From contig CALKMQ010000204.1 in the NCBI GenBank assembly GCA_938092125.1, forward strand, positions 1 to 17,617: DNA of 17,617 nucleotides. Reading direction: 5' to 3'. The notes below the pieces were generated by a model, which had not been told where the DNA came from, made no database searches, and was given only the letters and a program-made list of their open reading frames with translations. The first letter of the stretch is position 1, and each line of letters starts with the position of its first letter. The position numbers and the translations under genes were made by a program. Below are positions 15,503-17,617 of this stretch, in pieces. The stretch is from an uncultured bacterium (GTDB lineage Bacteria; Fidelibacterota; Marinisomatia; Marinisomatales; UBA1611).

Positions 15503-16870
15503 TTGTCTGCAAAAAAAATAAATCGTAGAAATTTTATTAAAAAATCTGCTTTAGCAGGAGCATCGACTGCTTTTCTTTCATCTCGAAAACTTAGTGCCAG
15601 TCAAAAGACTTCAAACTTAAGATTGGGCATTATTGGGACAGGCTTAAGAGGGCAATGGATTTCAAATTTATGCTTAAAGAGAAGAGATGTTGATATTAAA
15701 GCTATTTGTGATATTGACTCTGGAATGATTAATAAAACGCTAAACATAATCAAAAAAGCAGGTGGTAAGCCTCCAGACGTTTATAAAAATGGGCAACATG
15801 ATTTTTTAAATTTGCTTCAAAGAGATGATTTAGATGCTGTTTATATTGCTACTCCTTGGGAATGGCATCACCCGATGGCTGTTGAGGCGATGAAGCAAGG
15901 CATGCATGTAGGTGTTGAATGCCCTGCCGCTTTAAAAATCTCTGAGCTCTGGGATTTAGTAAACACCAGTGAAAAAACAAATAAGCACTGCATGCTTATG
16001 GAAAATGTTTGTTATAGACGCGATATGATGGCTGTTTTAAATATGGTTCGAAAAGGTTTATTTGGAGAACTTTTACACTGTCAGGGTGGTTATCAACATG
16101 ACCTGCGAGAAGTAAAGTTTAATAATGGACGGCAGCCATACGGAGGGGGAGTTGAATTTAATAATAAGGGCTTCAGTGAAGCTAAATGGAGAACGCAACA
16201 TTCTGTTGACAGAAACGGAGATTTATATCCAACGCATGGAGTAGGCCCAATAAGTGCTATGTTAAATATAAATAGAGGGAATAGATTCCTTCACATGACT
16301 TCAACGTCCTCTCAATCTAGGGGCTTGCATAAGCATATTGTTGATCAAGGAGGCATACATCACAAAAATGCTGACATAAACTTTAACCTTGGCGACATTG
16401 TAACATCTGTTATTAAATGTTCTAACGGTCAAACTATAGTATTGAGTCACGATACGAGCTCGCCTCGTCCTTACAGTTTGAATTTTCGTGTTCAGGGGAC
16501 AGAGGGTTTATGGATGGTTGATAATAATTCTATATATATACAAGGTTTAAGTAAGGAAGAAGATCAATGGGAGTCCGATGTAGAGTACTTAAAAAAATAT
16601 GATCATCCAATATGGGAAAAATATGAAAATCAAGCAGCTGGTTCTGGGCATGGAGGTATGGATTTTTTCATTTTAAATGCTTTCATTGAGCCTTTAAAAA
16701 AGGGTCTTGCTCCTCCAATAGATGTTTACGATGCGGCAAGCATGAGTGTTATTAGTCCCCTTTCTGAAAAGTCAATCAAACTTGGAAGCGCTCCTGTTAA
16801 ATTTCCAGACTTTACGAGAGGAAAATGGAAAAAGAACCAACCGGTTTTTGGTTTAAATGAAAACTATTAA
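15503..16870 (+). CDS. Tat-exported GH109 glycosidase (alpha-N-acetylgalactosaminidase family)
   Basis: 455 residues from a TTG start preceded by AAGGT (15491-15495, 7-base spacing); no nearby ATG fits. A twin-arginine signal INRRNFIKK (6-14) and a short hydrophobic stretch end near ASQK. The Rossmann domain has GTGLRG (45-50), which binds NAD. The rest matches GH109 and not ordinary Gfo/Idh/MocA dehydrogenases: GGYQHDLR, WRTQHS, RNGDLYPTHGVGP with Tyr242 and His245 (the catalytic His position), HDTSSPRPYS, GHGGMDFF and VYDAASMSVISPLSE. GH109 enzymes such as the Elizabethkingia one remove terminal alpha-GalNAc through an NAD-dependent redox mechanism. Exact sugar specificity is not readable. 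The Tat route fits export with bound NAD. It is five bases downstream of the dehydratase gene. Confidence 0.9.
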   Translation: MSAKKINRRNFIKKSALAGASTAFLSSRKLSASQKTSNLRLGIIGTGLRGQWISNLCLKRRDVDIKAICDIDSGMINKTLNIIKKAGGKPPDVYKNGQHDFLNLLQRDDLDAVYIATPWEWHHPMAVEAMKQGMHVGVECPAALKISELWDLVNTSEKTNKHCMLMENVCYRRDMMAVLNMVRKGLFGELLHCQGGYQHDLREVKFNNGRQPYGGGVEFNNKGFSEAKWRTQHSVDRNGDLYPTHGVGPISAMLNINRGNRFLHMTSTSSQSRGLHKHIVDQGGIHHKNADINFNLGDIVTSVIKCSNGQTIVLSHDTSSPRPYSLNFRVQGTEGLWMVDNNSIYIQGLSKEEDQWESDVEYLKKYDHPIWEKYENQAAGSGHGGMDFFILNAFIEPLKKGLAPPIDVYDAASMSVISPLSEKSIKLGSAPVKFPDFTRGKWKKNQPVFGLNENY

Positions 16871-16950
16871 AAAATGATTAATCGTGATTTTGTTTTACCT
16901 CTTTTAGGTCTTTTTACTAAAAATTCATAAAATAAATAATTATAAAAAAA

Positions 16951-17617
16951 ATGGAAATAAAAACGCCAGGAAGAATTTGTCTTTTTGGTGAGCATCAAGA
17001 TTACCTTGGGCTTCCAGTAATCGCTCTTGCGATTTCTAGGTATTCAAAAATAGTTGGATTTGCCAGGTCAGATGATATGATTGTTATAAACAAAACCGAC
17101 TTAAATGAAGTTGAAAAATTCCACATAAAAGATAATCAATACACTTCAAATTTTGATTTATTTAAAAGCGGGTTGAATGTTTGTAAACATTATGGCTTTA
17201 AATTTTCTAAGGGTTTTGATGTTGTTTTGTCTAGCAATATTCCAATAAAAGCCGGTGCAAGTAGCTCTTCTTCAATTTTAGTAGGTTGGATTAATTTTTT
17301 AAGTAATAATGCTGAGAATCCAAAACAGTTGTCGAACCAAAAATTAGCTAGATTAGCTTTTGAGGCAGAAGTTTTAGAATTTAATTCTCCTGGAGGAATG
17401 ATGGATCAATATTCTACTGCTATAGGAGGGTTAATTTATTTAGAAACATCACCAGAATTATCAATAAATAAAATAGATCATGATTTAGGTACTTTTGTTA
17501 TTGGTGATTCAATGAATCAAAAAGATACAGTTGGAATTTTATCAAGATGTAAAAATCAGCGTATCGCTATTTTAAATAAAATTAAAAATTATGATCCAGA
17601 TATTAACTTCAGTTCAA
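16951..17617 (+). CDS. GHMP kinase, galactokinase-like, N-terminal 222 residues (runs off the window)
   Basis: The open frame from ATG at 16951 reaches the window edge with no stop. Motif 1 is PGRICLFGEHQDY (6-18), close to the galactokinase signature. Motif 2 (ATP loop) is PIKAGASSSSS (98-108). PGGMMDQY (147-154) has the catalytic-type Asp152, and GDSMNQKD follows near 185-192 in place of the galactokinase DSGVKH segment. Galactokinase usually has an Asn-Gly-Gly after the first motif, but here Leu-Gly-Leu follows, as in some other sugar GHMP kinases. The substrate is therefore probably galactose, GalNAc or a similar sugar but not fixed. An 80-base gap separates it from the GH109 gene. No ribosome site is seen. 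Confidence 0.83.
   Translation, partial: MEIKTPGRICLFGEHQDYLGLPVIALAISRYSKIVGFARSDDMIVINKTDLNEVEKFHIKDNQYTSNFDLFKSGLNVCKHYGFKFSKGFDVVLSSNIPIKAGASSSSSILVGWINFLSNNAENPKQLSNQKLARLAFEAEVLEFNSPGGMMDQYSTAIGGLIYLETSPELSINKIDHDLGTFVIGDSMNQKDTVGILSRCKNQRIAILNKIKNYDPDINFSS

Noticed and set aside
15503..16870. Annotation as a Gfo/Idh/MocA sugar dehydrogenase
   Set aside because: The NAD-binding fold is shared, but the conserved motifs after residue 190, including YPTHGVGP, are those of GH109 glycosidases.
16874..16930. An 18-codon frame between the GH109 and kinase genes (starts MINRDFVLPL)
   Set aside because: Too short, with no ribosome site; could be a leader peptide or gene remnant but nothing supports either.
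1..17617. CRISPR arrays, tRNA or rRNA genes, insertion sequences
   Set aside because: No regularly spaced repeats, cloverleaf-like segments, transposase motifs or terminal inverted repeats were seen on either strand by reading.

Overview
The window is AT-rich (G+C estimated by eye at a little over one third) and splits cleanly into two divergent gene blocks around a 449-base intergenic region at 7905-8353. Gene content (type IV pilus assembly, sigma-54 control, Na+-coupled sugar uptake, secreted glycosidases) suggests a Gram-negative free-living, probably marine, bacterium. The style resembles uncultivated marine lineages such as Marinimicrobia/SAR406, but this is an impression and not a proven placement. 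Shine-Dalgarno sites are present on some genes and absent on others.

Left block, minus strand (7904 down to 1): a type IV pilus / type II secretion-like assembly locus. Five genes are packed with overlapping ends: a stand-alone receiver protein, prepilin peptidase (PilD), the assembly ATPase (PilB/GspE), an NtrC-type sigma-54 activator, and the inner-membrane platform protein (PilC/GspF). After a 94-base gap comes an Mrr-type nuclease gene, then two paralogous prepilin genes, the second cut by the window edge. Each pilin gene has its own sigma-54 promoter (TGGCAC-N5-TTGTT) and, about 142 bp upstream of the predicted start point, an inverted repeat TGTAA-N7-TTACA inside a shared longer element. 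This is the layout expected for an enhancer bound by the activator encoded in the same locus. Heptamers of the same family (TGWTACA) also cluster at the promoter of the assembly operon. Both receiver domains lack the phosphoacceptor aspartate (Asn in one, Glu in the other), and no sensor kinase is visible, so control may not use phosphorylation.

Right block, plus strand (8354 to the end): a tight catabolic operon. It holds a class-III PLP enzyme of the ethanolamine-phosphate / 5-phosphohydroxylysine phospho-lyase type, a membrane-anchored GH2 beta-galactosidase, an SGLT-like sodium/sugar symporter, a proline-racemase-family protein whose second catalytic Cys is Thr (the signature of trans-3-hydroxy-L-proline dehydratase), a Tat-exported GH109 glycosidase (alpha-N-acetylgalactosaminidase family), and the start of a galactokinase-like GHMP kinase that runs off the window. 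Two enzymes related to collagen-specific amino acids beside galactose-releasing and galactose-using functions suggest use of a galactosylated, hydroxyproline/hydroxylysine-containing glycoprotein such as collagen-like material. That pathway is inference; the individual families are well supported.

No tRNA, rRNA, CRISPR array, insertion sequence or phage gene was recognised.
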